From the IMG/VR virus record IMGVR_UViG_3300005563_000068, positions 1 to 35,234 of that record: a DNA stretch of 35,234 nucleotides. The stretch is one strand, 5' to 3'. Within the stretch, counting starts at the first letter, position 1, and every line of letters starts with the position of its first letter. The notes beneath the pieces were generated by a model. That model ran no database searches and was not told the DNA's origin. It saw nothing but the letters and a program-made list of their open reading frames with translations. The position numbers were made by a program, and so were the translations under genes. Positions 8,757 to 16,380 of this stretch are shown piece by piece. The stretch is from a virus.

Positions 8757-10418
8757 ATGGCGTTCCAATACATCATGCCCACGCCCGTCGACATGTCGGA
8801 CGTGTTTGCGCAGTTTGCGCACGCTAGGCAGGTCAAGAAGGACCAGGAAGCCAAGCGCGCCGAGACGCTCATGCGGCAGCAGACGATGGACCGCGAGAAC
8901 GCCCGCCTGGATGAGCAAATCCGCCACACGCAGGCGCTGGAGCAGCGTCAGCAGGGCATGGATGTCGCGAACGCCATCCCGAAGATCAAGTCCATGTTGA
9001 CGCCCGGGAGTGCCGACTACGACCCCGAGTCTGGCATGTCGCTCGCCCGTGCATACGGCATCAACCTGACGGCTCAACAGCCGCAGATGCCGGTGGCGCC
9101 CGAGAAGCGCGATATCGGTCCAACGCAACTTGAGTACGGCCCACGCGCTACGCCTGAGATCGCGCAGCAGGCCGCCATTCTAAGCGCCCGCACGCCGCCC
9201 GAGCAGCCCGAAAAGCGCGCCGACGAGGTGATGGACCTTGCCGGCCAAGCCGAGTCCGATCGGAAGCGATTCGAGCAGGCGAATGACCCGTCTGTCGTGG
9301 CGCAGAACCAGCAGCTTCAGACGCAGCAGGACACCGAGCAGAACGACTATCGCGCGAAGCTGGCCGATGCTTCCAGGCGCTCGCCGACGTATACCGGAAC
9401 GTCACCGATTGGCCCGGTCAGCATTGACCCGAACGCCGCGCAGGCAGCGAGGTCCGAGGCGCTGCGCCAGCAGCAGGAACGGCTGGCGCCACTGATGGGC
9501 GCGGTCGACCAGGATTTCCAGCCTGTCGTCAAGGCGATGGTCGATGCTGGAATGCCGCCGAATGAGATCGCCAAGGCCGTCGCCGACTATCGGAAGCAGA
9601 TGGCGACCGACAACCGCGACGCGCAGTACAAGCCTACCGTCGGCAAACAGGACGAGTGGCACCAGATGATGTACCGGGCGGCAATGGCGAATGCTGGCGC
9701 GCGACGGGCGCAGGCCGGCGACGACAACCCCGAGGTTGGGCGCGCGATTGCGCAACACCTGACCGACAACCCAGGCGACATCGAGGGCGCCTACCGAGTC
9801 GCACAGCAGGCAGGCAGCGTGGCCCCGACGAAAACAGTCGGCGCCGTCCGCACTCAGGTCACTCCGACCGAGGGGCAGGCCAAGGACGCACGTCAAGCTG
9901 CCATCGGACAGCGCGCCCTTGGAGACATCGCCGCTTCCGGGTACGAGCCTACCCACGAAGATATTCAGAAGTGGCTCAACAACCAGAAGTGGGTAGACCG
10001 TGCCCAGCGCGCCGGGGCCGGAACCGGCATCGGGTCAATCATCGGCGGTGGCATCGCTGGGCTTGCACAAGGGGCGGGGGCCATCCCTCAGAGCGAAACC
10101 GAAGGGCTGGATCCGAAGGCGGCGAACTACTTCGCCAACGTCAGGCGCTACATGGAGACCATAGGTCGCGCGCAGTCAGGAGCCGCAATCAGCCCGACCG
10201 AGTGGCAGAATTTTTTCAACCAGTACGGGCCGAACTCGCCAGGCGGCGGAGCGGCAGCACGGCGTTACATGGAGGACCAGGCGCGCCTCGGCGGGGCTGC
10301 TACCAGGCAGCTAGAGGCACCACGGCGCAAGTCCAAGGACGAATCGCGCTCCGATGCGGTTAAGAGCGGCGGCAAGGGCAAGTCCGTGTCCGATTTCGAA
10401 AGGGAGCACGGGTTCTAG
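8757..10418 (+). CDS. Large Gln-rich putative ejection protein
   Basis: A 553-residue protein. The first about 75 residues form a strongly charged coiled coil (QVKKDQEAKRAETLMRQQ, ENARLDEQIRHTQALEQR). The middle has more Gln-rich helices (AQNQQLQTQQDTEQND) and a Gly-rich stretch near residues 418-445 (GAGTGIGSIIGGGIAGLAQG) that could insert into a membrane. The C-terminus is Lys/Arg-rich. Its place after the repeat protein, its size and its composition fit the internal proteins that podoviruses eject to form a channel. No enzymatic motif is seen. The ribosome site is a G-rich stretch (GGGGGGTAGGAC). Confidence 0.65.
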   Translation: MAFQYIMPTPVDMSDVFAQFAHARQVKKDQEAKRAETLMRQQTMDRENARLDEQIRHTQALEQRQQGMDVANAIPKIKSMLTPGSADYDPESGMSLARAYGINLTAQQPQMPVAPEKRDIGPTQLEYGPRATPEIAQQAAILSARTPPEQPEKRADEVMDLAGQAESDRKRFEQANDPSVVAQNQQLQTQQDTEQNDYRAKLADASRRSPTYTGTSPIGPVSIDPNAAQAARSEALRQQQERLAPLMGAVDQDFQPVVKAMVDAGMPPNEIAKAVADYRKQMATDNRDAQYKPTVGKQDEWHQMMYRAAMANAGARRAQAGDDNPEVGRAIAQHLTDNPGDIEGAYRVAQQAGSVAPTKTVGAVRTQVTPTEGQAKDARQAAIGQRALGDIAASGYEPTHEDIQKWLNNQKWVDRAQRAGAGTGIGSIIGGGIAGLAQGAGAIPQSETEGLDPKAANYFANVRRYMETIGRAQSGAAISPTEWQNFFNQYGPNSPGGGAAARRYMEDQARLGGAATRQLEAPRRKSKDESRSDAVKSGGKGKSVSDFEREHGF

Positions 10419-11974
10419 TGGCACTGGACGAACTCGAACGTCAGTTCTACGAGACGGCCAAGCGCGAAGGCATGGACGATGCCGAGATCGCGTCCAGAAT
10501 CCGTGCGCGCCGTGAGCGCTCCTCGTCTCCATACAAGCCGACGAACTACGCCGCCGAAGCCGCCAAGCTTCCTTCGCGCGCGCCTGAATACGAAGCGCTC
10601 ATGGCGCGCGGACTGTCGCCCGAGCAGGCGGTCGATTCTGTCATCCACACCGATCGCGTCGTGGCCGGACGCACGCCTGAACAGCGCAGCCGCGACGAGG
10701 ACGTGTACGCCAACGACCCGCTGGCGACGATGGTGCTGGCAGGTACTCTTGGCATGGGCGCCGGTGCTCTGCTTGGAGGCGCTGCGCATCCGATTCTTGC
10801 GGGCGCTGCGAACTCAGCTACCCAGACGGCTGTCACGGGCGGCAGCGGCAATGACATCATCGAGAGCGGCGCCATCGGAGCGTTCATTCCCGCGGCTGGA
10901 GCAGTGCTCAAGAAAGCCGGGTCTGCCATCCGTGGCAGCGCAGGCGGGCAGGCAAGGGCACTGTGGGAGAAACACGGCGGTAACGTCGGGCCGCTCGATA
11001 GCGGGTCAGGCGTCGAGGAAATCGCCGGGCTTGAGCCTTCCCGGGCAAACGTCGGCAAGGCGAGCGCCATCGGCGCCAGGAATATCCGCCGCGGGATGGC
11101 CGAGGACTTCGAGAAGAACGTCGAGGCTCCGTATAAGGCCGCTCGCGAACCCGTCGACTATGGTCAGGCCGGCAAGGAGATGACCGACGTTACCTCGCTG
11201 ATCCAGACAGTCGGGGAGCTGCCCGAGGCCCTGCGGCCCGCCATCAAACGCGAGTTGCAAGACCTCGGCGCCGTCATGGGAGAGGACGGCCGCGTGACGA
11301 TGTCGCAAGCCGATCTGAATGTTGCCAAGCAGCGGCTTCAGAGCCTGGCCAAGTACGGCCTGAACACCGGGGCCGGAACCGGCAACATCAAGGATCAGTC
11401 GTTCAAGTCGCTGGCGAACGCTGCCAAGGTGCTGGTCGACGAGGGACCGTACGCGGAAGCGAACGACATCTATGAGCGCGGCATGAACATGCAGGAGGTA
11501 GACCGCGCGTCGCTCGGCTTGTCTACCCAGCCGGCAAAGCTGCTCAAGGGTCGGATGGAGGAGAATGCCAAGGTTGCCCAGATCCTTCGCAACCGAAACA
11601 ACGATTCCGAGGCGGCGGGTGCGATGGCAGAACGCGCGGACCTGCCAGGGTTCGTTTCTCGGCACCCTGAACTAGAGCGGCAAGTTGACCTTCCTGACCT
11701 CGTCCGAGCCAAGGGCAAACTAGAATTCGGGCTCAACCCGGACAAGCTGCGGAACCTGAACGCGAAGGGCGAAAACCCGACGTCGCTCAAGAGGTGGAAA
11801 GACTTGGTCGGCATGAACATGGATGCATTCCGCGGTCGCTACCTCTACGCACCGGCCGGCGGAGCACAGGCTATCGGCGGTGTCGCGCAGTCGGCAGAGA
11901 CGAACCAAATCCTTGCGGCGCTCGCCGCGCAACGTGAACTCGAGAAGCGGCGCGCAGAGGCGCTCGGACGATAG
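10418..11974 (+). CDS. Putative ejection protein with hydrophobic membrane-active segments
   Basis: A 518-residue protein with a GTG start sharing one base with the upstream TAG. A short helical N-terminus (LERQFYETAKREGMDDAEIA) is followed at about residues 105-170 by Gly/Ala-rich hydrophobic segments (LATMVLAGTLGMGAGALLGG, AIGAFIPAAGAVLKKAG). The remainder is a long charged helical region. This is the expected design for the podovirus internal protein that crosses the host membrane during ejection (analogous in place to P22 gp16 or T7 gp16). No lytic transglycosylase motif is visible, so the role rests on order and composition. Confidence 0.65.
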   Translation: MALDELERQFYETAKREGMDDAEIASRIRARRERSSSPYKPTNYAAEAAKLPSRAPEYEALMARGLSPEQAVDSVIHTDRVVAGRTPEQRSRDEDVYANDPLATMVLAGTLGMGAGALLGGAAHPILAGAANSATQTAVTGGSGNDIIESGAIGAFIPAAGAVLKKAGSAIRGSAGGQARALWEKHGGNVGPLDSGSGVEEIAGLEPSRANVGKASAIGARNIRRGMAEDFEKNVEAPYKAAREPVDYGQAGKEMTDVTSLIQTVGELPEALRPAIKRELQDLGAVMGEDGRVTMSQADLNVAKQRLQSLAKYGLNTGAGTGNIKDQSFKSLANAAKVLVDEGPYAEANDIYERGMNMQEVDRASLGLSTQPAKLLKGRMEENAKVAQILRNRNNDSEAAGAMAERADLPGFVSRHPELERQVDLPDLVRAKGKLEFGLNPDKLRNLNAKGENPTSLKRWKDLVGMNMDAFRGRYLYAPAGGAQAIGGVAQSAETNQILAALAAQRELEKRRAEALGR

Positions 11975-11983
11975 GAGACGACG

Positions 11984-12391
11984 ATGTCTGACATGCACGG
12001 GTGGCACACTCTCAGCAAGACCGGCGACAAGGTCAACGGCGTGTCGACTACCCCAGGTAGTGGATCGACGGTGACCCTATACGACAGCACGGTGCAGGCT
12101 GGTGGCCCTCGCGGAGCTGGCGCGCGGTTCAAGATGCTCGTCATCAACCTCAACTCTTCGCACGACTCTGCTGCCACTGGCGTAACCATCGACGAGTCAA
12201 ACGATGGCGGCGCGAACTGGGAGAACCTGTCTGCGCAGTCGTTCACGTACCAGACGGCGAGCGGTTACGTGAAGACGTTTGTGAAGGTCAGCGCCCCCGA
12301 GGTTCGCGTCAAGTATGCGAACAGCGCGAACGTTCTTACCAGGTGGCGATTTTCGATCCTAGGCGACAGCGAGGAAAGGGGGAACGGCTGA
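11984..12391 (+). CDS. Small beta-rich putative virion protein
   Basis: A 135-residue protein with the ribosome site AGGAGACGACG before ATG. The sequence alternates strands and Gly/Asn/Asp turns (GARFKMLVINLNSSHDSAAT, GVTIDESNDGGANWENL, VKVSAPEVRVKYANS), resembling Ig-like or jelly-roll decoration proteins. There is no Cys and no signal peptide. It stands between the ejection proteins and a lectin-like protein and overlaps the latter by one base. A virion-surface role is an inference; no family is recognised. Confidence 0.6.
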   Translation: MSDMHGWHTLSKTGDKVNGVSTTPGSGSTVTLYDSTVQAGGPRGAGARFKMLVINLNSSHDSAATGVTIDESNDGGANWENLSAQSFTYQTASGYVKTFVKVSAPEVRVKYANSANVLTRWRFSILGDSEERGNG

Positions 12392-13125
12392 TGTCGGTCG
12401 TCAGGGGGGATATTGCTGCCGTCGGAGACTACCGCGCCTTCGCGCTCAAGCGTGCGCAGTCACTTGGCGTGTTCACGTCGACGCCGGCAGTTTTTGAAGA
12501 CCCGTTCACCGATAAGCTCGGCGCCGGAGCGTCGAAGTGGAAAACCACGCTCGGCGGTACGGGCGCCGTGTCGATTCTCCAGGACGTGTCAGGCGGTGTC
12601 GCTCGCATGGATTCTGGCGGCTCGGCGAGCGGCAGCGTCCTTGCGCCGATCGGCGCCGGCACCGACCTTCCGTCTCTGATTCCAGACCCGGGGATTACGG
12701 CCAGTCGGTGGTATCTGTTTTGGGTTTTCAGGGTTCCGACGACGGTCGATAACAAGGCCGCGCAATACATCGAGCTTACGAAGGCGTCAGGCTCTGCGAC
12801 GAACTCGGTTTACATCGGCGTAGACGGCGCGTTCGCAAGCACCACAAAGTTTATGGTCGAGGACAACACCGCAGCAACCCTGTCAACCGTATCCATCGAC
12901 GCGAACTGGCACTATGTGGAGGTTTGGCAGACCGGCACTGCCCGCGTGGTCAAATTTTCCTTCGACAACGAGGCGCCTGTCTCGTTCACCATGGCGGCAA
13001 ACAACGGCGGGTTTACGCTGCCTAGGTTTTGGGTGGCGAACGGAACTACCGCTGCCTCGCAGAAGCTCGACAACGACCATTTCATCATGCTGACGCCGAG
13101 CAACGTGACGCTTCCGAACACCTAA
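12391..13125 (+). CDS. Concanavalin/LamG-like putative virion surface protein
   Basis: A 244-residue protein read from the ATG that overlaps the preceding TGA; the frame stays open 48 bases further upstream but that part lies in the previous gene. From residue about 40 it reads as a beta-sandwich (VFEDPFTDKL, ARMDSGGSASGSVLAPIG, RWYLFWVFRVPTTV, DANWHYVEVWQTGTARVVKF, FDNEAPVSFTMA). The W-x-x-V-E-V then F-D-N-E pattern is typical of ConA-like/LamG folds. It may bind a glycan on the particle or host. The fold call is by pattern only. Confidence 0.6.
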   Translation: MSVVRGDIAAVGDYRAFALKRAQSLGVFTSTPAVFEDPFTDKLGAGASKWKTTLGGTGAVSILQDVSGGVARMDSGGSASGSVLAPIGAGTDLPSLIPDPGITASRWYLFWVFRVPTTVDNKAAQYIELTKASGSATNSVYIGVDGAFASTTKFMVEDNTAATLSTVSIDANWHYVEVWQTGTARVVKFSFDNEAPVSFTMAANNGGFTLPRFWVANGTTAASQKLDNDHFIMLTPSNVTLPNT

Positions 13126-13127
13126 CA

Positions 13128-13343
13128 ATGACAGACCAAGGTCGCCACCTGACAGCAATTTCCATCGCCGCCGCGGTGGCGGTCGCGGCGTCCATATTCA
13201 AGGTGTGCGACCAGCAGCTGTACATGATCGCGTCGGGCATCATCGCGGGTGAATACGCCCTGGCGCGGTCTGCTCCTGCGGTGACGAGCAACAACAATCA
13301 CCCCGTCACCATCAACCAACAGGAGCCGCGTGTCGCTCCATGA
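13128..13343 (+). CDS. Holin-like small membrane protein
   Basis: A 71-residue protein with two hydrophobic segments, about residues 8-24 (LTAISIAAAVAVAASIF) and 30-47 (LYMIASGIIAGEYALA), and a polar, Asn/Gln-rich C-terminus. Size, topology and position just before the endolysin block fit a small holin that permeabilises the inner membrane. The start is the ATG 2 bases after the preceding stop; a longer frame begins inside the lectin-like gene and is rejected. Small membrane proteins cannot be assigned as holins by sequence alone. Confidence 0.55.
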   Translation: MTDQGRHLTAISIAAAVAVAASIFKVCDQQLYMIASGIIAGEYALARSAPAVTSNNNHPVTINQQEPRVAP

Positions 13344-13534
13344 TGAACGACGACTCGCCGGGGGTGATGCTGCAACGGGTGCGGGAAGTGATCGTCCGGC
13401 AGAGACTCGGCGAGAAGGCCGCTACGGCTGCTCCGACCTCGGCGTTATCGTCGGAACGGTTGGGCCTGCTCTTGTCGAAATGGAACGCTATCTTGGTCGA
13501 CCTGACGACTCTTCGCTCATCGAGCGAGCGGTAG
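13340..13534 (+). CDS. Small lysis-block protein, unknown function
   Basis: A 64-residue protein, mostly helical (VMLQRVREVIVRQRLGEKA, LGLLLSKWNAILVDLTTL). The ATG overlaps the holin-like stop (ATGA). A competing frame, GTG at 13330 to 13641, covers the same bases; this frame was chosen because its third codon positions are strongly G/C, as in neighbouring genes, whereas the other frame's are not up to about 13530. An AGGAG lies at 13321, 14 bases before this ATG but only 4 before the competing GTG, so the choice is not certain. Confidence 0.5.
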   Translation: MMNDDSPGVMLQRVREVIVRQRLGEKAATAAPTSALSSERLGLLLSKWNAILVDLTTLRSSSER

Positions 13535-13536
13535 CG

Positions 13537-13641
13537 ATGGACAAGCTGCTCAAGCAGCTAAGCGAGGCGGCAGAGGAGACCCGTCGGTACCTGCACGACT
13601 GCGTTGTTGATGCGGTGGCGAGGGGAGCCGGCGGTGGGTGA
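13537..13641 (+). CDS. 34-residue coiled-coil-like microprotein
   Basis: ATG at 13537 lies two bases after the stop of the 64-residue protein. The product (MDKLLKQLSEAAEETRRYL, then a short Gly-rich tail) is a single amphipathic helix. Third positions are G/C-rich. It could alternatively be the C-terminus of a 103-residue protein in the same frame starting at GTG 13330, or the two small ORFs could be linked by a frameshift. The function is unknown. Confidence 0.4.
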   Translation: MDKLLKQLSEAAEETRRYLHDCVVDAVARGAGGG

Positions 13642-13987
13642 CACCGAGCCAGAATACGTCCTCGAGTACGACGACGACCTCGAAGTCCCGTTCAAGGGCG
13701 AGGAGACGCCGACCAAGCTGGAAGACCCGGGCGCGTGCTGGAAGTGCTGGAAGCTGATGCCAGTCCAAATCGTTGCGCCTGCCCCAGGCTCCGTGCATGA
13801 GGCGCTTCGCTATCACACGTGCATCGCATCGGCCGGTGGTGGCTGGTCGGTATGTGCGGTCCACATGGTTCTGCGCCTCGGGGAATGGGAGCTGTATTTC
13901 GGACCGGAGCGGCGCGCGGCGAAGTTGCCGCCGCCACACGGCGAGCGGAGGCGCTTCCCTCCGCGGAAAGACGGAGACGACAGATGA
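13634..13987 (+). CDS. Acidic Cys-containing protein in lysis block
   Basis: A 117-residue protein read from GTG 13634, which has GGGGAG six bases upstream and overlaps the previous stop. The first 35 residues are very acidic (EPEYVLEYDDDLEVPF). A GACWKCWKL motif and later HTCIASAGGGWSVC supply four Cys and a His that could bind a metal. The C-terminal third is basic and Pro-rich. Its ATGA overlap with the endolysin gene suggests co-expression. No family is recognised. Confidence 0.55.
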   Translation: MGDTEPEYVLEYDDDLEVPFKGEETPTKLEDPGACWKCWKLMPVQIVAPAPGSVHEALRYHTCIASAGGGWSVCAVHMVLRLGEWELYFGPERRAAKLPPPHGERRRFPPRKDGDDR

Positions 13988-14436
13988 GGTCACGATTCTT
14001 CACGGTCGACGAGTTCCGCTGCCATAGTGGCGATCCTTACCCCGCCGCATGGGTCGATGACCGCTTACAGGCGCTCTGCACCGCCCTCGACGCCATCCGT
14101 GATGCCTGGGACGGTCCAATCGCCGTCGTCTGCGGCTACCGGACTGCTGCCTACAACGAGGCGCTGGCGAAGGCTAGCGCGGCTCGCAACGGCGGCGTGT
14201 CTGGCGTGGCCCAGAACAGCCAGCACATCCAGGGACGCGCCGCAGACGTTCGCCCTGCCGCCTCTCCGACTGTCGAGCGGGTGGCGTCGTTGCACAGGCT
14301 GACGAAGGAGCTGCACGACCGCGGCATCATCCGCATCGGCGGGCTCGGCCTGTATCCTGGTTGGATCCACGTCGATGTCAGAGCAGGCGACCGCCTTGCC
14401 ATGTGGGGCGGCAACGGCATGGGTGACGCGCAGTGA
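13984..14436 (+). CDS. Endolysin, M15-family peptidase
   Basis: A 150-residue zinc peptidase of the M15 type that should cut peptide cross-links of peptidoglycan. The zinc ligands are visible: His81 in NSQHIQGRAADVR, Asp88 seven residues later, and His129 in GWIHVDVR, with the supporting Asp131. CGYRTAAYNEAL (50-61) is the conserved substrate-loop segment. The length is typical of a single-domain endolysin with no separate cell-wall-binding domain and no signal peptide, so it would depend on a holin. The start overlaps the upstream stop (ATGA). Confidence 0.9.
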   Translation: MRSRFFTVDEFRCHSGDPYPAAWVDDRLQALCTALDAIRDAWDGPIAVVCGYRTAAYNEALAKASAARNGGVSGVAQNSQHIQGRAADVRPAASPTVERVASLHRLTKELHDRGIIRIGGLGLYPGWIHVDVRAGDRLAMWGGNGMGDAQ

Positions 14437-14954
14437 GGACGCTTATCGTCCTGTTGGCCCTTGCCGGTTGTCGCCAGCAAGTCAACTGGCTGCCCGACCC
14501 GAAGTGGTCCGCCGTGCCGATCACGGTGCGCTGGGACGGCATCGATCCGGTGTTCGACGGCAGCTTGCACTACGCGGTCGATGCCTGGAACCACGCGGCC
14601 GGGTGCGACGTGCTGCGAGAGGCCGCCGACGCGCGGGTGACGGTGTCGACCTACGACGGGACGGCATGCGGGGCGCCGGCTCAGCTCGAGCGAGCCCTTG
14701 GCGCGACGGCCGGGACGTGGCGGTGCTCGGCTGACTCGGCAGAAGTGCGCTTCCAGGTCATGTCGGACATCCGCAGCGTCTACGTCATCGCGGCGCACGA
14801 GTTCGGGCACGTCCTGGGCCTGGGCCACGACAGGAGCGCCATCATGCAAGAGGCGCCGACACTGTACGACCAGGCGGTGGGGCACAACATGGCGGCGCTG
14901 CCGTGGCCGTCAGACGCTGACGGGGCCGCCGTGGGCGCGAGGTACTGCCGATGA
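14433..14954 (+). CDS. Lipoprotein matrixin-like zinc metalloprotease
   Basis: A 173-residue secreted lipoprotein. Residues 1-13 are a signal peptide with lipobox LAGC (Cys13). A metzincin zinc site HEFGHVLGLGHD is at 122-133, followed by SAIM with a candidate Met-turn at Met138, as in matrixins (family M10). Upstream is YAVDAWNHAAGCDV, a helix seen in this fold. Additional Cys residues may form disulfides. The GTG start overlaps the endolysin stop and the stop overlaps the next gene, placing it inside the lysis operon. It may attack envelope proteins at lysis, or alter the lysogen surface; both are inference. Confidence 0.85.
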   Translation: MRTLIVLLALAGCRQQVNWLPDPKWSAVPITVRWDGIDPVFDGSLHYAVDAWNHAAGCDVLREAADARVTVSTYDGTACGAPAQLERALGATAGTWRCSADSAEVRFQVMSDIRSVYVIAAHEFGHVLGLGHDRSAIMQEAPTLYDQAVGHNMAALPWPSDADGAAVGARYCR

Positions 14955-15229
14955 GCGATGCTGAGACCATCAAGGAACTGCGCCGGCAACTTCGCATCCA
15001 GCAAGAGGCGCTCGAACGGAAGAACCGCGAACTGGACGCGCTCCACTTCGTCTGGTGCGACGGCACCTGTTCAAGCGGCGTCAATCGCTGGTGCGACGAT
15101 GAGAAGATCACCGAGGAGCTTGTCGAGCTCGCAGAGCGGAACACTCGTCGGCTTCGACGATGGTGGAACAACCGCGTATTCCGTGAGAGATGCCAGCAAT
15201 TCTTCGCAGACTCCAAGAGGGCAGCATGA
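14951..15229 (+). CDS. Coiled-coil protein with CDGTC motif
   Basis: A 92-residue charged helical protein. The N-terminus is a coiled coil (ETIKELRRQLRIQQEALERK), then comes HFVWCDGTCSSGVNRWCDD, then ITEELVELAERNTRRLRRWW. The Trp-Cys-x3-Cys-x2-Gly-Val pattern followed by a Glu/Arg helix recalls a small phage family of unknown function, by memory only. There is no signal peptide or membrane span. The start and stop overlap both neighbours in the lysis operon, so it is co-expressed with the metalloprotease and the spanin-like gene. Confidence 0.65.
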   Translation: MSDAETIKELRRQLRIQQEALERKNRELDALHFVWCDGTCSSGVNRWCDDEKITEELVELAERNTRRLRRWWNNRVFRERCQQFFADSKRAA

Positions 15230-15771
15230 GCCCGCGGTGGCTCGGACTCATCCCCGTCGCGGCGCTTCTCGGCGTGCTATTCGGCCGGCACTACGGACCT
15301 GAACGTATCAAGGACGTTTATAAGACCGATGTAGTCTATAAGGATCGCGTCGTCGAGAAAATCGTTCACGACGTGCAGGTGCAGCACGACGTAGCGACGC
15401 AGACCCGCACGGTGACGGTCACGAAGTGGGCGAAGGCGCCCGACGGCTCGCCAGTGGTCACGCAGGAGACGCACGCCGAGAAGGACCAGCAGGCCGAGAC
15501 GAAGCGCCAGGCCCGCACGCGGGGCACGCAGGAGCGGCAGAGCGAGGCGCACCAGGCGACCGTCGAGACGCACGCCGTCGAGGCGCGACCGAACTGGTCG
15601 GTCGCGCTACTAGCCGGCGTGCAAGACGGCGGTAAGCGACTTGTCGACGCGCTACCATGGCCGCTTGTCGTAGGCGTATCCGCCGAGCACCGCCTCATTG
15701 GTCCGCTCTCCGCCGGCATCTGGGGAACTACCAGTCGCGCGGCCGGCATCTCGGTGCGCCTGGATTTCTGA
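15226..15771 (+). CDS. Membrane-anchored spanin-like protein
   Basis: A 181-residue protein starting at the ATG overlapping the previous TGA. Residues 4-20 are a hydrophobic N-terminal anchor (RWLGLIPVAALLGVLFG). A long charged helical periplasmic region follows (VYKTDVVYKDRVVEKIVHD, EKDQQAETKRQARTRG). The C-terminal about 60 residues are beta-like (VALLAGVQ, LVVGVSAEHRLIGPLSAGIW, AAGISVRLDF). The order holin, endolysin, then an anchored coiled-coil protein fits an inner-membrane spanin; the lipoprotein partner could be the metalloprotease. Its last 120 bases overlap a convergent gene. Confidence 0.6.
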   Translation: MSPRWLGLIPVAALLGVLFGRHYGPERIKDVYKTDVVYKDRVVEKIVHDVQVQHDVATQTRTVTVTKWAKAPDGSPVVTQETHAEKDQQAETKRQARTRGTQERQSEAHQATVETHAVEARPNWSVALLAGVQDGGKRLVDALPWPLVVGVSAEHRLIGPLSAGIWGTTSRAAGISVRLDF

Positions 15772-16080
15772 CATCGGTAACCTGAGCGGGTCCGGACGAG
15801 GCGGCGGTTCCAGCGCTGGCGCATCGACTCGCTTGTACCGCGGCCCGCATAGCGTCTCGGCGGCGCGCGCAAACATGCGTCCGACGCGCGTCACCTGGCC
15901 GTTTCCTCCTTGCGCATGGAAGTGGAAATTCCCAGTGCCGCCGCCGCCGGCACCTAGGACCATCTCTCGATGGTCTGACGGGAACGCCAGTCCGCACTTG
16001 AGGCAGACCCATACGTCCGTGGTCGGGCCGTCATCTCCAGGCCCTCTGCGCTTGCCTTTACTCTTGCCGTGAAGTCCCAT
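15652..16080 (-). CDS. Unknown protein with zinc-ribbon-like CxxC
   Basis: A 142-residue protein and the last gene of the leftward operon. The ATG at 16080 has a strong ribosome site (TAGGAGGATCG on the minus strand). The N-terminus is very basic (KSKGKRRGPG), followed by VWVCLKCGLAF with one CxxC, a Gly-rich loop and an HFH segment that may complete a metal site. The C-terminal third is Pro-rich. Its 3' end overlaps the spanin-like gene by 120 bases on the opposite strand, a long convergent overlap. The function is unknown. Confidence 0.6.
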   Translation of the reverse strand: MGLHGKSKGKRRGPGDDGPTTDVWVCLKCGLAFPSDHREMVLGAGGGGTGNFHFHAQGGNGQVTRVGRMFARAAETLCGPRYKRVDAPALEPPPRPDPLRLPMSEIQAHRDAGRATGSSPDAGGERTNEAVLGGYAYDKRPW

Positions 16081-16089
16081 TCGATCCTC

Positions 16090-16380
16090 CTATCCTAGCG
16101 CGCCGACAGCCCGTAGCGCATCTTCCTCGGTCAGCACGACGACGAAGCTTTCAGGAAAAAAAATCTTCATCCACTCTTCGGATTCCGTCAGTTCGCGCTT
16201 CGAAGGCGGCTTGCTAGGGTCCTTTACCTCAATGAACACCGGCGCCCCTGTCTTTCGGTGCCGCGCCAGGAAGTCGTAGCCGACGCCGCCATGTTGCCGC
16301 ATGTCCTTGGCTACGGTGACGGCGCGCAGCGCCTTGCCGATCGCAGAGTGGTTGCCATCAACATTCGACGCGTACCTCAT
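16090..16380 (-). CDS. VRR-NUC-like PD-(D/E)XK nuclease
   Basis: A 96-residue protein with the core of the VRR-NUC family: GVGYDFLA (Asp36), then FIEVKD (Glu51, Lys53), then SKPPSKRELTESEEWM, which is highly typical, and a final strand-helix FVVVLTEEDALRAV. These small phage nucleases are thought to process branched or recombining DNA. It overlaps the upstream 317-residue gene by ATGA. The codons for KIFFP contain a run of eight T on the coding strand, a possible slippage or sequencing-error site. It is the only enzyme recognised in the leftward operon. Confidence 0.8.
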   Translation of the reverse strand: MRYASNVDGNHSAIGKALRAVTVAKDMRQHGGVGYDFLARHRKTGAPVFIEVKDPSKPPSKRELTESEEWMKIFFPESFVVVLTEEDALRAVGALG

